From the IMG/VR virus record IMGVR_UViG_3300044998_001094, positions 1 through 49,531 of that record: a DNA stretch of 49,531 nucleotides; one strand, 5' to 3'. Below are positions 29,921 through 40,200 of the stretch, in pieces. Position 1 is the first letter of the stretch, and every line of letters starts with the position of its first letter. The stretch is from a virus. The notes under the pieces were generated by a model that was not told the DNA's origin, searched no databases, and saw only the letters and a program-made list of their open reading frames with translations. The position numbers and the translations under genes were made by a program.

Positions 29921-32900
29921 ATGCCCATTGTTTTCGACGACGAAAGACCGGCGAAACCCACCATCGCCTACGATGACGAGCCGGCCGTTCCGGGGCCGGG
30001 TCTTTCCGACGCCGCTGCCGCCGACTATCTGCTCGGGCGAATCAAGCTCGCCGAATCCATGCCGCCCGCGCCCACGGTGCAGGGCATGGTGGAGGAAATG
30101 GCCGCCGAGCAGGAGCGGCGGGAACTGGCCGCGCTCCCTTGGACCGAACGGCGCAAGCGCGACCTGCAACGCGGCGTCAATCTTTTGCAGGCCAGCGTGC
30201 TTTCGGCGGCAGACATCGCCTCGCAGTTGACGCCGACATTCACGAAGCGGCTTCCCGGTGGTCAGGTCGAGGAGGTTCGCCCGTTCGGGTTTTCCCCGGA
30301 AATGGAGAAGGCCGTCCGCCGGGAGGTCCAGCGCGAGGTCCGGGAGAATGAGCGGCTCAAGCCGGCTGTCGGCAGCCTCTTTGAAGCGCGAAGCCCTTGG
30401 GATTATATGGAACTGGCCCAGAGCCGCGTACTGGAAAGCGCCCCGATGGTTCTCCCGTCTGCGGCTGGTGGCGGCGTGCCGGCTGTTGCCGGGCGCGGCT
30501 TGATGGCCGCCACCACCGGCGCTTTTCTGGGCAATGTCGCCCAAGAGGCCGGCATCGTCGGCACCCAGCAGACGATGGAGGGAAAGAACAACGCGGCCCG
30601 CGCGCTCCTTGCCGCCATCCCGGCGGCCGCTGCGGACACCCTCACCGACCGCCTTGCTCTTTCCGGCGCGCTTCGTGTCGGGTCCCGGAGCCTGCCCGGA
30701 ATGGCGGCGCGTGGCGCTGTTTCCGAAGGGTTGACCGAACCGGTTCAGGGCATCATTGAGGACATCGGCACGAGCAACGAAGCCGCCCGCCAGCGTTTTT
30801 CCGTGGAGGGTGCCCGCCAGCTTGCCGACGAAGCGTTTGGTGGCGCTGTTGGTGGCGGAGTCATTACTGCCGGGACGACCGCCCTTGGGCGCATGTTGCC
30901 CGAGCGCAGGGTTTCCCTGCCGCCCCCGGTTCAACGCCCGGCGGCAGCGCCGCAGGTGGCTCAAGCCGAAATGCCGTTTGGCCAGAAAACCATCCGTGGC
31001 AACCCGGACTTGGGCGAGTTCGAGAGCGCGGCGGAGGAAATGGGTGTTCCCGTGCGGTTCGCCAGCCCTTATGAGGCCAGCCTTTTCTCCAACGAAGGGT
31101 TCGCCACCATCAACAGCGCCGGAGAGGTCATCGTTCACCCGGAAAGGGCGGCCGCCTATCTCTCGCAGTTTGAATCCGAGAAGGACAAGAAGAAGTTCAT
31201 CCGCTCGATTCTGGCGCATGAGTGGCTCCATTCGGCGGCCACGCCGGAGGATGCTCTTGCCTATCGCCAGAACTCCACGCCGCTGGAGCGCGCCCTGTCT
31301 GACCGGGTTTATTTGGGGCCAAACCTGACACCCGAGGATGCCGGGGTGAACGACGTTCAGCTTGGTTACGAGCAGTTGCGGTTCGCCCAGAGCCGGCTGG
31401 CCAGCATGACCCCCAGCGAGGTTGTTGAATCCAAGGGCATGGAGTGGCTGACCGTTCAGTCCGCGCTTGCCCTGCTTCGGATTGTGGAGAAGGCGCGCGC
31501 GGTCATGGGCACCAAGGCGAGCCAAGAGCAGCGCGCCGTGGTCAACCGCGTCATGGGCAACCTTGAGGCGTTCCTTGAATCTCGCGGCGTTGACCCCAAC
31601 GACGTGCGCGAGGAAGCGCGGCAGGAGGCCGACATTTATTCCAGTGAAAACGCCCCGTTCGCCATCACCCGGGAGGGCGGGGACGCGCTGCGTGAGCTTT
31701 CGCGCATTGCCGGAATGAGCGCCGACGAGTTCAGGGCGCAGGGACGAAACGTTTCCACCGAAAAGTTCCGCAATCTCGGTGCTCAAATCAAAACGGACGA
31801 GGAGTTTCTGGAGCTTGTCCGGTTGCGCGACAAGGCAAGGGAGTCCGCCGAGGCGGCCATGAGGGACTATCGGGATGCCGCCATTTCCGCAGGGAGCAAG
31901 GAAAAGTTTCGCGCTCTCGACAAGGCCATCAGTGAGTCCACCCGCGCGCAATTTTTCAATGAGGCGCTGGAGGTTGTCACCGGAGTTTATGACCCGGTGA
32001 CCGGACAAAAGGGGGACGCGGCTGCACTGGAGGCGGCCATCCGTCAAAGGCTTGAGGCTGTCGGCGTGGCCGGTCCGCAGGCGATTCGACGCAACCGCGT
32101 GCCCGAGTCCCAGACCGAGCTTCCGTTGTTTGCCCAGCCGGTTTCCCAGCCCGAAGCCCGGCCGGTGCCCCGCCGTGAGGCGTTGCAACCCGAACTTCCC
32201 CTTGATGTTCCTGCTCCGCCGGCAACGCCCGTGTTTTCGCCGCCGGGGCCGGCCATGTCGCCGCCCCGGGTTGCCGGTGTCCCGCAAAGCACCACGGCAC
32301 TGGAGCAGGGGGTCATGGATTTCGGCCCGGCTTCCGGGAGCGGGGTTTTGGGCCGGAAGAAAACCGCAACCCCGGCGCGCAAAAGCTGGACGCAGTTCTG
32401 GAGGGAACTGTTCTCCGGCGATGTGTCGGGTTATCCGAGACCTTGGACCCTGCGCTCCGAAAAGCGCGGGCCGCGCACGGTGTTCTACGTCGTGGACGCC
32501 AACGGCGGTCTTGTCGGTGACATCCCGCAAAGACCCGGCCAGTCCATTTCCCAGCTTCAATCCGAGGCCGAGGCGCTGGTTGCCCGGGGCAACTCCATCC
32601 CCAACGAGCCGGCCGCTCCCGCGCCGGAGGCTGTCCCACCCCCTCCGCCCGAGCCAGTCGCCTCACCCGAGCCGGCCGCCCAGCCCAAGGGCAGAGCGAC
32701 CGCCGAAACCATCCCCGGAACGCGCTCCGTTGCCATTCGCATAGTGAACGCCGAGGAAAAGTTTATTGAGTTTGCGATGGAAACGGCGGGATTAACCCGC
32801 CGGCAGGCCATTGACGCCATGCAGGTCATGCGCGACGCCAATGCGCTGGTCATTGACCCGGTTGTCGGCCAGTTCCGTTTTACCCACGGCAGGTTCGCGG

Positions 32901-35900
32901 AGCCGGACATCATCCGGCGGGCCGTGGAGATGGCCGAGGAGGAACGCCGCCAGTCGCAGCAGGCCATCCGTCGTCGCGGTGGGCGGGAACCAGAGGGGCA
33001 GTTGCGGCTGTTCCTTCCGCCGGAATCGTCGCCGGAAGGCCGCGTTACCGCCAGCGAAGTCATCGCCCAGTCCATCCCGCCGATAAACCCCAACGCCGTC
33101 ACTGAAGCCGCGTTCGCAGAACTCGAAAAAACCCGGCCGTCCTTCAGTAATTTCTACGAAGAAATGCGGCAGCTTTACCCGGAACTCACGCGGGGCCAGT
33201 TGCGCGACACGTGGATTGATGCGGTGTGGAAAAAGCTGCTGGACGCCAGTGGTGACGAACTGCGCCGGCTTCGCACCGCCCTGAACCTGCGCCGCATCCT
33301 CAAGCGGGACGACATTGACATTGGCCCGGTCCCCGACGCCCCGGAAGGCGAGGCCCCGTTGATTGAGACCGACGAGGAGGCCAACAAAGCCAAGACGCCG
33401 GAGGGCGCTCGCACCGAAAAGGAACGGCGCGAAACTGCCCGCCGGCAGTTTGTTTGGACCGGCCGGCGACGCGCTCTGGTGCAGGCGGAAATCGGGAACA
33501 AGCTCATCTCGGAGGCCGAGGAGGGCCGCCGCGCCTACAACCGCCGCGAGTTTTCGGTTGAGGAAATCGCGTTCGACAAGCCAAACGCTTGGCGCTCCAT
33601 CTCTCCGTCCGAGGAAAAAGACGCGGAACTCCTTGGCCGAATCATCACCGAGGGCGCTGCGGTGGACCGCACCACGCGGCAGCGTAGCGTGGTCGGGGAC
33701 AAGGTTGTTGAGGTTAAATCCAAGGCCCTCCCGCCGACCGTCACGCGCCGTTTGGTGGCCATGCACGACCGGAAAACGGGCAGGGTGGAAGTGGTTTCCA
33801 CCTACCGCGACACCAAGGTTGGGGCAATGGTGGCGGACCCCAACCTGATTGCGCTCGGGAAACAGCGCCCCAACGTAAGGCTGGCCGAACTCCTTGAGAG
33901 GACCCACGAGGGGCGGCCGCGTTACCGCATTTTCAAGACCATCCTGCTGGATGAGCCGGTCCAGAACTTCCACCAACGCTTTGAGTCCGTTGACGCTTTC
34001 CGTGACGAAATCGGATACGAGGCCGGGGAACGCGCTCAACGCCTAGCCGAGTTGATGGCCGAGCAACAGGCGGCCGATGTCAGCGAGTCCGATGAACCCG
34101 AACGCCCGGCACTGCGGACCGCCGGCCCGCTCACCGACGCCGAGGCCGGTGCGCTTCTGGACACGCTTTACGATGAGGTCAACATTCTGGAGTCCGCCGA
34201 GGACATGAACTCGCTTGTGTCCGGTCTGGCGGACCGGGCGTCCAGAAGGCGCTTGACCGGACGCGACTGGGCCACGATTGTGGCCCTTGAAAAAGCCGTA
34301 ACGGAGGTCGAAAGGAACAACCCCGACTGGCGGGGGACTGACAAGGCTGTCACGGAAACTCTCAACCAAATCTATGAACTCGCACAACAAGCCCAAACCC
34401 GCGACGAATTTGTCGCGTCCGCGCTTGAGCAGTTTGCAAGCAGCCAAGAAGCTGAGGGACCTTTTCCTGTTGCTGCACAAACGGATGCAGAGCGCCGAAC
34501 AACAGCCCTCGTAGAGCGGGCCAAACTTACCGGCGAGATTGCCGGACGGGAGGCGGCCAAGGATGCTTGGTTGCTCCAGCGAAGGCTGCTCAACGACCCG
34601 GCTCGCGCCGCCGCCGGGACCCCCTACACGCCAACACTGAGGGCCGAGCGGTCCTTGGCGGCCCGCCCGCGCCGCATTGAGTCCCCGCCCCCCACCCCCG
34701 AGCAGGTCCGGGAGACTGGACGCCGAAACCTGCAACAACTGGAACAGGCCGAGGAGCAGAGGCTTGCCGCCGAAAGGCTCCGGGACACGCCAAGGTTGCA
34801 GCAGTGGCTCCGTGAGCGTGACCCGCTCAACTATCCGGCCCGTGTTCCACGTGGAACAACGGCCACGGAATCCGCCGCCGGGCCGCAAGCCGTTGCTCGC
34901 GGCATCTCCCGGCGCAAGGAGATGGTTCGTGACGCCATTGCCAACCCGCTTAAGTGGTATTCCGAATGGCTCCCCGACCGGCTGGAATCAGCCTCCGACG
35001 GCGCGCTTGCCAATGTCGCCCGGATTGCCCGCTCGATTGTTGACCGCGAAAAGCAGCTTTACGGCGAAATTTCCGACGTCATTGATGCCGCACGAACCGA
35101 AGCCGGCAAGGCCGGGCGCGCAACGACTTGGGCGAACGGTCTTTCCCGTGTCACCAGCCGCACCGCCGTTCGCAACGTTGTCGGTGCAATTGAGGGCAGC
35201 ACCAGTGTTCCCCCTTACGCGCAAAAGCTGATTGAGTCGGCCCGGTCGGCCAACCTTCTTATCGGCAGGCTATACGAGTCCGTTGCTGCCGGAGAACAGG
35301 GCGATGGATTCACAGCGAGCGGCATGTTCCAGCGCAACCTGACTGGCTTTGGTTACGACGTGATACGTCGCGGCAAGGGCAGGGTTTGGAATGACTGGAC
35401 CGAAGGCTTGGCTGCTGCAAACGGGATTCCAGTTGCTGCGGTTCGCAGGTTTTTCCGGCGCTGGAAGCGCATCCTCGACGACCCGGATTCTGGCACCGTC
35501 AACATTGAGGCGGTTAACCAAGATTTTAAGCGTCGGTTCCCAAAAGTTGTCACTGACGTTAAGGTGGATGGGGTTTTAGGCTCCTCTTGGGAGCCGGTGG
35601 TTCACGCGGATTTGTTCAACTACTTGGAGCATAGCGCCCGCAAGGCGACCCACATCAGGGCGTTCCGGGAGGTGTTCCCGGCCAGCAATGAGGGGCGCAG
35701 GAGATTGCTGGCGGTCATTCGGTCTGCCCGTTCCAACCTTGAGCCGCAATATCACTCCGACGTGGACGCGCTTTTCCGCGCGTTGCAGGGCAACCCAACA
35801 GACACCTATTCCGGATTCTCGTTCCTTTCGCCGGACCGGCCGATTGGAGCCTCGTTCCGGTTCATCAACAACACACTGGGCAACCTGATGGCTCGCATGG

Positions 35901-37336
35901 TGTTGACCGGCCAGATGTTTGTTCAGCCCGGCGAAACCCTGTTTGGCAGCGCGCCGGTTTTCATGGGGGCCAAGCGGTATTTGCGGGCAATGGCTTCGCT
36001 CAAACAGCTTTACCCCGAACTGGAACGGGCCGGGGCGAGAAACGCGGTGGTCTATGACTGGTCTTTCGACCGGGCTTCTCCGGTTCGTTCCGCGTTTCGC
36101 ATTGCCGGCAACGCCATCTCCAAGGGATTCGCCGAGCAACTCCTGAATGAGATTCAGGAAGGACTTGCGGCTGCCACGGCGAGCATTGTTGCCGAAGACA
36201 TTCGCAGCGGGAACCTGTCCGAATGGGACCGCAAGATGTTGCCCAAGACTTTTCAGGCTATGGGGTTCAGCCGTGAGGAATCCCGCCAGATGATTGAGGG
36301 CAGAAGGCCGGAACTTTTGGAGCAGTTCCAACGCAAAGCGGCGGCTTTTCTGACGGCCGGCAACCGGGCTATGGCAGAAGGCTCCGCCTTGGCGTCCAGC
36401 CGCCTGTTCAACAGCATCTTCCGGTTCCAGTCCTACCCAATGGCCAAGACCAATCAGTTGGTCAGGCTGTTCTCTAGGTTTGCAGACGACTGGAGCAAGG
36501 GCAGTGCAGCCGAACGAAACGCATCGGCCCGCATGTTGGGTCGGTTCCTGTTCGGGAACATGCTCCAAGGCGCGGCAACCGTGGCCATCACCAGCCTGTT
36601 CTATGGCGGACTCAAGGGCGAGGACCTTCGGATTCGCGCCAAGGAAGCCGTTGATTCGCCGCTGCGTTTTATCGTGGAGTCCATGCTGGCCTCCATCTCC
36701 GGGCCGCTCTATCTCGTGATGCGCGGCATCACCGACAGCGGTGTGCGGGGCATCGGCAAAGAGGCGCTGCGGCTGGTGTTCCCGTACACGATGGTCTCCG
36801 ACCTGAGCGACCTGTTTTCCGCGCGCGGGAACTACAAGGACCTCCCCCTGCCGGAACGCATCGGGAAATATGTCAATCAGAAGATGCCGGGAACGCGGGC
36901 CATCTCCTCCGGCTTGGCTCTCTTTGGACTTTCTCAGAGCGACAAGGAACTGGATGCGGCGGTCAAGGCATTTTACCGCTGGCGGCGACAGGCCCTAGGC
37001 TATCGCGAAACCGAAACCTTTTTCCGGGATGACGAGCGAAAGGCTTTCCGGGTCAACATGAAGAAGGCCGTCACGCACCTTGGCCGGGGCGAACTCGACG
37101 AAGCCATGACTGCCATCGGCGAAGCGGTTCAGGTGTCGGAACTGAATGACTTCCGACAAATCAGTTCCTCCCTCCGTGGCCGCCAGTTGCTCCGGGACCT
37201 CAATGGCGCAAAGCTCGACGAAGAAGCTATGGAGTCCCTGCGCCAGCGCATCGGGGACAGAGCGGTGGACCGGTTGATTGCCCACGACCAGATGATTGAG
37301 GCGTTGGCCGACATCATTTCGCCGGCAAGGAACTAA
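29921..37336 (+). CDS. Giant multidomain internal virion protein, 2,471 residues
   Basis: This single frame is 15% of the genome. Proteins of this size in short-tailed phages are carried in the capsid and injected or form a DNA-ejection channel. Near residue 433 is HEWLH in a helix (RSILAHEWLHSAA), the HExxH zinc-peptidase motif. Further on are Pro-rich linkers (residues 895-920), several long helices, and near the C-terminus two hydrophobic stretches (MLQGAATVAITSLFYGG; SMLASISGPLYLVMRGI) that could insert into membrane. It lacks a recognisable lysozyme, although murein-cutting activity often resides in such proteins. The start is 2 bp after the upstream stop. Confidence 0.85.
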   Translation: MPIVFDDERPAKPTIAYDDEPAVPGPGLSDAAAADYLLGRIKLAESMPPAPTVQGMVEEMAAEQERRELAALPWTERRKRDLQRGVNLLQASVLSAADIASQLTPTFTKRLPGGQVEEVRPFGFSPEMEKAVRREVQREVRENERLKPAVGSLFEARSPWDYMELAQSRVLESAPMVLPSAAGGGVPAVAGRGLMAATTGAFLGNVAQEAGIVGTQQTMEGKNNAARALLAAIPAAAADTLTDRLALSGALRVGSRSLPGMAARGAVSEGLTEPVQGIIEDIGTSNEAARQRFSVEGARQLADEAFGGAVGGGVITAGTTALGRMLPERRVSLPPPVQRPAAAPQVAQAEMPFGQKTIRGNPDLGEFESAAEEMGVPVRFASPYEASLFSNEGFATINSAGEVIVHPERAAAYLSQFESEKDKKKFIRSILAHEWLHSAATPEDALAYRQNSTPLERALSDRVYLGPNLTPEDAGVNDVQLGYEQLRFAQSRLASMTPSEVVESKGMEWLTVQSALALLRIVEKARAVMGTKASQEQRAVVNRVMGNLEAFLESRGVDPNDVREEARQEADIYSSENAPFAITREGGDALRELSRIAGMSADEFRAQGRNVSTEKFRNLGAQIKTDEEFLELVRLRDKARESAEAAMRDYRDAAISAGSKEKFRALDKAISESTRAQFFNEALEVVTGVYDPVTGQKGDAAALEAAIRQRLEAVGVAGPQAIRRNRVPESQTELPLFAQPVSQPEARPVPRREALQPELPLDVPAPPATPVFSPPGPAMSPPRVAGVPQSTTALEQGVMDFGPASGSGVLGRKKTATPARKSWTQFWRELFSGDVSGYPRPWTLRSEKRGPRTVFYVVDANGGLVGDIPQRPGQSISQLQSEAEALVARGNSIPNEPAAPAPEAVPPPPPEPVASPEPAAQPKGRATAETIPGTRSVAIRIVNAEEKFIEFAMETAGLTRRQAIDAMQVMRDANALVIDPVVGQFRFTHGRFAEPDIIRRAVEMAEEERRQSQQAIRRRGGREPEGQLRLFLPPESSPEGRVTASEVIAQSIPPINPNAVTEAAFAELEKTRPSFSNFYEEMRQLYPELTRGQLRDTWIDAVWKKLLDASGDELRRLRTALNLRRILKRDDIDIGPVPDAPEGEAPLIETDEEANKAKTPEGARTEKERRETARRQFVWTGRRRALVQAEIGNKLISEAEEGRRAYNRREFSVEEIAFDKPNAWRSISPSEEKDAELLGRIITEGAAVDRTTRQRSVVGDKVVEVKSKALPPTVTRRLVAMHDRKTGRVEVVSTYRDTKVGAMVADPNLIALGKQRPNVRLAELLERTHEGRPRYRIFKTILLDEPVQNFHQRFESVDAFRDEIGYEAGERAQRLAELMAEQQAADVSESDEPERPALRTAGPLTDAEAGALLDTLYDEVNILESAEDMNSLVSGLADRASRRRLTGRDWATIVALEKAVTEVERNNPDWRGTDKAVTETLNQIYELAQQAQTRDEFVASALEQFASSQEAEGPFPVAAQTDAERRTTALVERAKLTGEIAGREAAKDAWLLQRRLLNDPARAAAGTPYTPTLRAERSLAARPRRIESPPPTPEQVRETGRRNLQQLEQAEEQRLAAERLRDTPRLQQWLRERDPLNYPARVPRGTTATESAAGPQAVARGISRRKEMVRDAIANPLKWYSEWLPDRLESASDGALANVARIARSIVDREKQLYGEISDVIDAARTEAGKAGRATTWANGLSRVTSRTAVRNVVGAIEGSTSVPPYAQKLIESARSANLLIGRLYESVAAGEQGDGFTASGMFQRNLTGFGYDVIRRGKGRVWNDWTEGLAAANGIPVAAVRRFFRRWKRILDDPDSGTVNIEAVNQDFKRRFPKVVTDVKVDGVLGSSWEPVVHADLFNYLEHSARKATHIRAFREVFPASNEGRRRLLAVIRSARSNLEPQYHSDVDALFRALQGNPTDTYSGFSFLSPDRPIGASFRFINNTLGNLMARMVLTGQMFVQPGETLFGSAPVFMGAKRYLRAMASLKQLYPELERAGARNAVVYDWSFDRASPVRSAFRIAGNAISKGFAEQLLNEIQEGLAAATASIVAEDIRSGNLSEWDRKMLPKTFQAMGFSREESRQMIEGRRPELLEQFQRKAAAFLTAGNRAMAEGSALASSRLFNSIFRFQSYPMAKTNQLVRLFSRFADDWSKGSAAERNASARMLGRFLFGNMLQGAATVAITSLFYGGLKGEDLRIRAKEAVDSPLRFIVESMLASISGPLYLVMRGITDSGVRGIGKEALRLVFPYTMVSDLSDLFSARGNYKDLPLPERIGKYVNQKMPGTRAISSGLALFGLSQSDKELDAAVKAFYRWRRQALGYRETETFFRDDERKAFRVNMKKAVTHLGRGELDEAMTAIGEAVQVSELNDFRQISSSLRGRQLLRDLNGAKLDEEAMESLRQRIGDRAVDRLIAHDQMIEALADIISPARN

Positions 37337-37412
37337 CCTGACTCCCGCCCGAAACGACCCTGACACGGGAGCTTCAACCTCGGCGTTCCTTCGGTTTTCT
37401 TGTTGGGATTGC
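37337..37412. other. Convergent gap between giant protein and helicase genes
   Basis: The 76 bp hold no gene. A short T-rich tract (CGGTTTTCTTG) follows imperfect dyad sequence, so a weak rightward terminator is possible but not demonstrated. Confidence 0.3.
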
Positions 37413-38771
37413 TCACACCTCTGGTGGGTCGGGTTGTTTGTTCGCGAACCGAAACTGCGACCGGAAAAACATCAACTCTATTTCCCCGGTCGGGCCGTCC
37501 TTGTTCTTGTCCACCCGAAGCCGGACCGTCTGCATGTTCTCGTCCGGCTGTTCCGAGAACAGGAACCAAATCTGGTCGGCATCGAATTCTATCTGCCCGG
37601 ATTCACGCAGGTCCGACATCCTTGGCATCCGGTTTTCCTTGGCCGCTTCGCGGTTCAGGGAGGAAATGCACAGCACGGGGCAGTCAAGCTCCTTGGCTAC
37701 CGCCTTGACCGCCTTGCTCGCCATTGACACCTGCTCGCGCAGGGTCTTTGCCTCGCAGTTCAGCAGTTGCAGGTAGTCCACGATGAAGAACCGGACACCG
37801 CTCCGATACATGCGACGGCACTCTGACATCAGCGCGTCACCAGACAGAGCGCCACGGTCGCAGATGCGGATTCTGTCGCGCGCCCCGACAAACCGGCGAA
37901 ACACCCCGGCCACGGCCGCCAGTGTCTCGTCGCTGAATGTTCCACGCAAAAGCGGCGAACCGTTGATTCTCCCCTCGCAGCAGGCCATGCGGTGCAAAAC
38001 CTTTTTGCGGGATGTCTCCAAGGAGACAATCCCCGTCGGAATGGCGTTGCGAAAAACCATGTTGCACGCGATGGTCAGGGCCAGACTCGTTTTCCCGACC
38101 GACGGCGGGGCGGCCAGAACAATCATCTCCTGCCCGCGCATCCCGCCGGTGATGCGGTCCAAGTCCGCCAGCCCGGTCGGCAGCGAGCGGATTTCCTGCT
38201 TTCGCGCCGCGTCGTAGTCCTCCTGAAGTTGCTGGACAATGCTGGCAATGTCATCCGACGGTCGCCCGGTCTCGATGCTCTGCCGGATGGCCAGTGCTTC
38301 GCGCTCAAGATTGCCAAGCAGTTCCAGCGCCCGCTGAAGGTCGCCGCCGGACTCCGCCGACACCGCGTCGCTTGCCGCCGAGCAAAGCCTGCGGGTGCGC
38401 CGGGCAATGTAGTAGGCCGTCAGGACCTCGATGAAAACCTCCAGCGTGCGCGCGCTCGGAACGATGGCTTGGCAGTCCATCAGGAGCTTCGCCCAATACC
38501 CGAAGCCAAGCTCCTTGTCCGCGAGTTTGGCCGCCAGTGTCGGCACGTCCGGCTGGACGCCCGTGGCGCTCAACTCGCCGGCAACCCGGTAGCACCGCGC
38601 CAGTCGCAAGTCGTAGAACGCTTCCGCCCCAATGGGCATCTGCTCCTGCAACAGCGGCAGCGAGTAGGCCGGGTCATCAAGCACGCAGCCAATGACCGCC
38701 ATCTCAACCTCGGTGCTGTACAGCGGGGCGCTCCCGGAGTCCTCCGGCAAATACTCGCTTCTTGAACTCAT
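37413..38771 (-). CDS. dnaB: DnaB-like replicative helicase, 452 residues
   Basis: The N-terminal domain (STEVEMAVIGCVLDDPAYS) matches the DnaB helical domain. The RecA-like C-terminal domain has Walker A APPSVGKT (residues 221-228), Walker B FIVDYLQLL and a DNA-binding tail with SDLRESGQIEFDAD. DnaB-type helicases unwind the fork and load host polymerase. The start at 38771 overlaps the VRR-NUC stop (ATGA). It is the last gene of the leftward replication block and probably works with the sliding clamp upstream. Confidence 0.92.
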   Translation of the reverse strand: MSSRSEYLPEDSGSAPLYSTEVEMAVIGCVLDDPAYSLPLLQEQMPIGAEAFYDLRLARCYRVAGELSATGVQPDVPTLAAKLADKELGFGYWAKLLMDCQAIVPSARTLEVFIEVLTAYYIARRTRRLCSAASDAVSAESGGDLQRALELLGNLEREALAIRQSIETGRPSDDIASIVQQLQEDYDAARKQEIRSLPTGLADLDRITGGMRGQEMIVLAAPPSVGKTSLALTIACNMVFRNAIPTGIVSLETSRKKVLHRMACCEGRINGSPLLRGTFSDETLAAVAGVFRRFVGARDRIRICDRGALSGDALMSECRRMYRSGVRFFIVDYLQLLNCEAKTLREQVSMASKAVKAVAKELDCPVLCISSLNREAAKENRMPRMSDLRESGQIEFDADQIWFLFSEQPDENMQTVRLRVDKNKDGPTGEIELMFFRSQFRFANKQPDPPEV

Positions 38772-39055
38772 GCTGTTCCGGCCACCGCCCGGATGGCTTC
38801 CTCCACGCTTGTTACCACGTGAACCTTGCCGCGCCACGACTCATGCCACCTTGTTTGTTCGCTTGTCAGGCGGCGCTGACTGGGGGGCGCTTTGCCGTCC
38901 TTGATTTCCAGCAGATAGTTCCTGCCGCAAAACCCAACGAGAAGGTCGGGGACGCCGCCACCAACAGCGGCGAGAGACTGCACCGAGCACCCGCACCGGC
39001 GCAGGGCGCGAACTATCTCCGCATGGTTCCTGTCTGTCTTTGCAGCCAGCCTCAT
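38768..39055 (-). CDS. VRR-NUC domain nuclease, 95 residues
   Basis: GGGVPDLLVGFCGRNYLLEI places Asp37 and Glu50-x-Lys52 as in the PD-(D/E)xK active site, and Glu13 supplies the other acidic ligand. VRR-NUC enzymes cut branched or Holliday-type DNA. The length is normal for the phage stand-alone form. ATGA overlaps join it to the clamp and to the helicase, so it likely resolves replication or recombination intermediates. Confidence 0.88.
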   Translation of the reverse strand: MRLAAKTDRNHAEIVRALRRCGCSVQSLAAVGGGVPDLLVGFCGRNYLLEIKDGKAPPSQRRLTSEQTRWHESWRGKVHVVTSVEEAIRAVAGTA

Positions 39056-40176
39056 TCGTTCTCGGGCTTGACCTCTTGCGGCGCGACCCGTGTTGCCATC
39101 ACGGCAACGCGGTCCCCTGACCGAACCTGAATGGCTTCGTTTCCGTTCGGCATTTTGACAACGGAAAGGGACGCCTTTTCTGCGGTAACTTTTTGCATGA
39201 CCTCGGAAAAACCATCAGCCGACAACAGCAGGTTGACGTTTCTCGAAACGGAAACCGGGCCAATTTCCCGCTCAATCGAAGTGTGAGCGCCCCGGTACGA
39301 AACGCTCACGGTTCCGGCTTGGGAGTCTGATGCAAACGTGACAGCGGCAAACTCCGATTTTTCCGCCAACTGATTGACGGCGGACAGCATGGCCCGCAGT
39401 TCCCCCACCTGTTCCTTGTTTATCTCGGCCACAGCATCAGCCGGGGTTTCAAAGACAAAATCCTTGAACGCCCTTCGGGTCGTTGTCCGGTTGACCCAAA
39501 GCTGGCCGGCTTTTGCGTGGACGGAAACCCAGTCCTCCGACACCCGGATTTGAGCGTCCTCCTCCAGCAGCGCAGCAGCCACTTCGGGCGCGTCCTTGGC
39601 CGGGAAAGAAAACGTGGCATCGGCCGCAATGCTCAACTTCTCGGAGCGGGCGACCAAGTATCGCCGCCCGGCTTCGGCCAGAATCTTCCGGGCCGTCATC
39701 TTGACGGCGCAGACAAGCGTCTCGTCCGCCAGAGCCTCGTTGGTGTCGGCCGCCCAATAGACTTCGCGGATGACATCCGACAACTCGCGCGCGTCGCAAC
39801 CGTGGAGCGTGCCGGCGGCAGGAAGCTCGGGGAACTCGTCCGCCGCGACGGTTGGCAGCTTGGCCTTCGCGTCCCCGGACAGGAGCAGGCTCCCGGAGCG
39901 CACCGCCAGCGTGACGTTTTTCCCCATCTGGTTCAGCGCCACCTCAAGGTCCTTGGCCGGAACGCAAACAGGACCGAAAGGCTCGCCGTAAAAGTCAACG
40001 GTGCGCTCGACGTGACGCCCCAAGTCGGTGGCCCGGATGCTGAGGACTGCGGCTCCGTCCGGGTTGGTCTTGGCTTCCAGCCTCAGAAAGCCAAGGATGG
40101 GAAGGGTGGTTCTCGTTTTCAAAACCCGACGGCAAAGTTGGACTGCGGAGAGAAGGTTGCTGGTCTGGTTCAACAT
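39052..40176 (-). CDS. dnaN: DNA polymerase III beta sliding clamp, 374 residues
   Basis: The length and three-domain repeat layout fit bacterial DnaN (about 366 residues). Diagnostic parts are the N-terminus (LLSAVQLCRRVLKTRTTLPI), SGDAKAKLPTVAADEFPELP, and the C-terminus ending near VMATRV, where DnaN has its VMPMRL pocket edge. The clamp encircles DNA and tethers the polymerase. GAAAGGAACCTT precedes the ATG. No phage DNA polymerase is seen, so it probably recruits host polymerase III. Confidence 0.9.
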   Translation of the reverse strand: MLNQTSNLLSAVQLCRRVLKTRTTLPILGFLRLEAKTNPDGAAVLSIRATDLGRHVERTVDFYGEPFGPVCVPAKDLEVALNQMGKNVTLAVRSGSLLLSGDAKAKLPTVAADEFPELPAAGTLHGCDARELSDVIREVYWAADTNEALADETLVCAVKMTARKILAEAGRRYLVARSEKLSIAADATFSFPAKDAPEVAAALLEEDAQIRVSEDWVSVHAKAGQLWVNRTTTRRAFKDFVFETPADAVAEINKEQVGELRAMLSAVNQLAEKSEFAAVTFASDSQAGTVSVSYRGAHTSIEREIGPVSVSRNVNLLLSADGFSEVMQKVTAEKASLSVVKMPNGNEAIQVRSGDRVAVMATRVAPQEVKPENE

Positions 40177-40200
40177 AAGGTTCCTTTCGTTTTTGTGTTC

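Noticed and set aside
29879-32560. 893-codon open frame opposite the giant protein gene
   Set aside because: It is the antisense shadow of a coding frame with high GC at third positions; its Arg/His/Gly-rich translation has no domain and no ribosome site.
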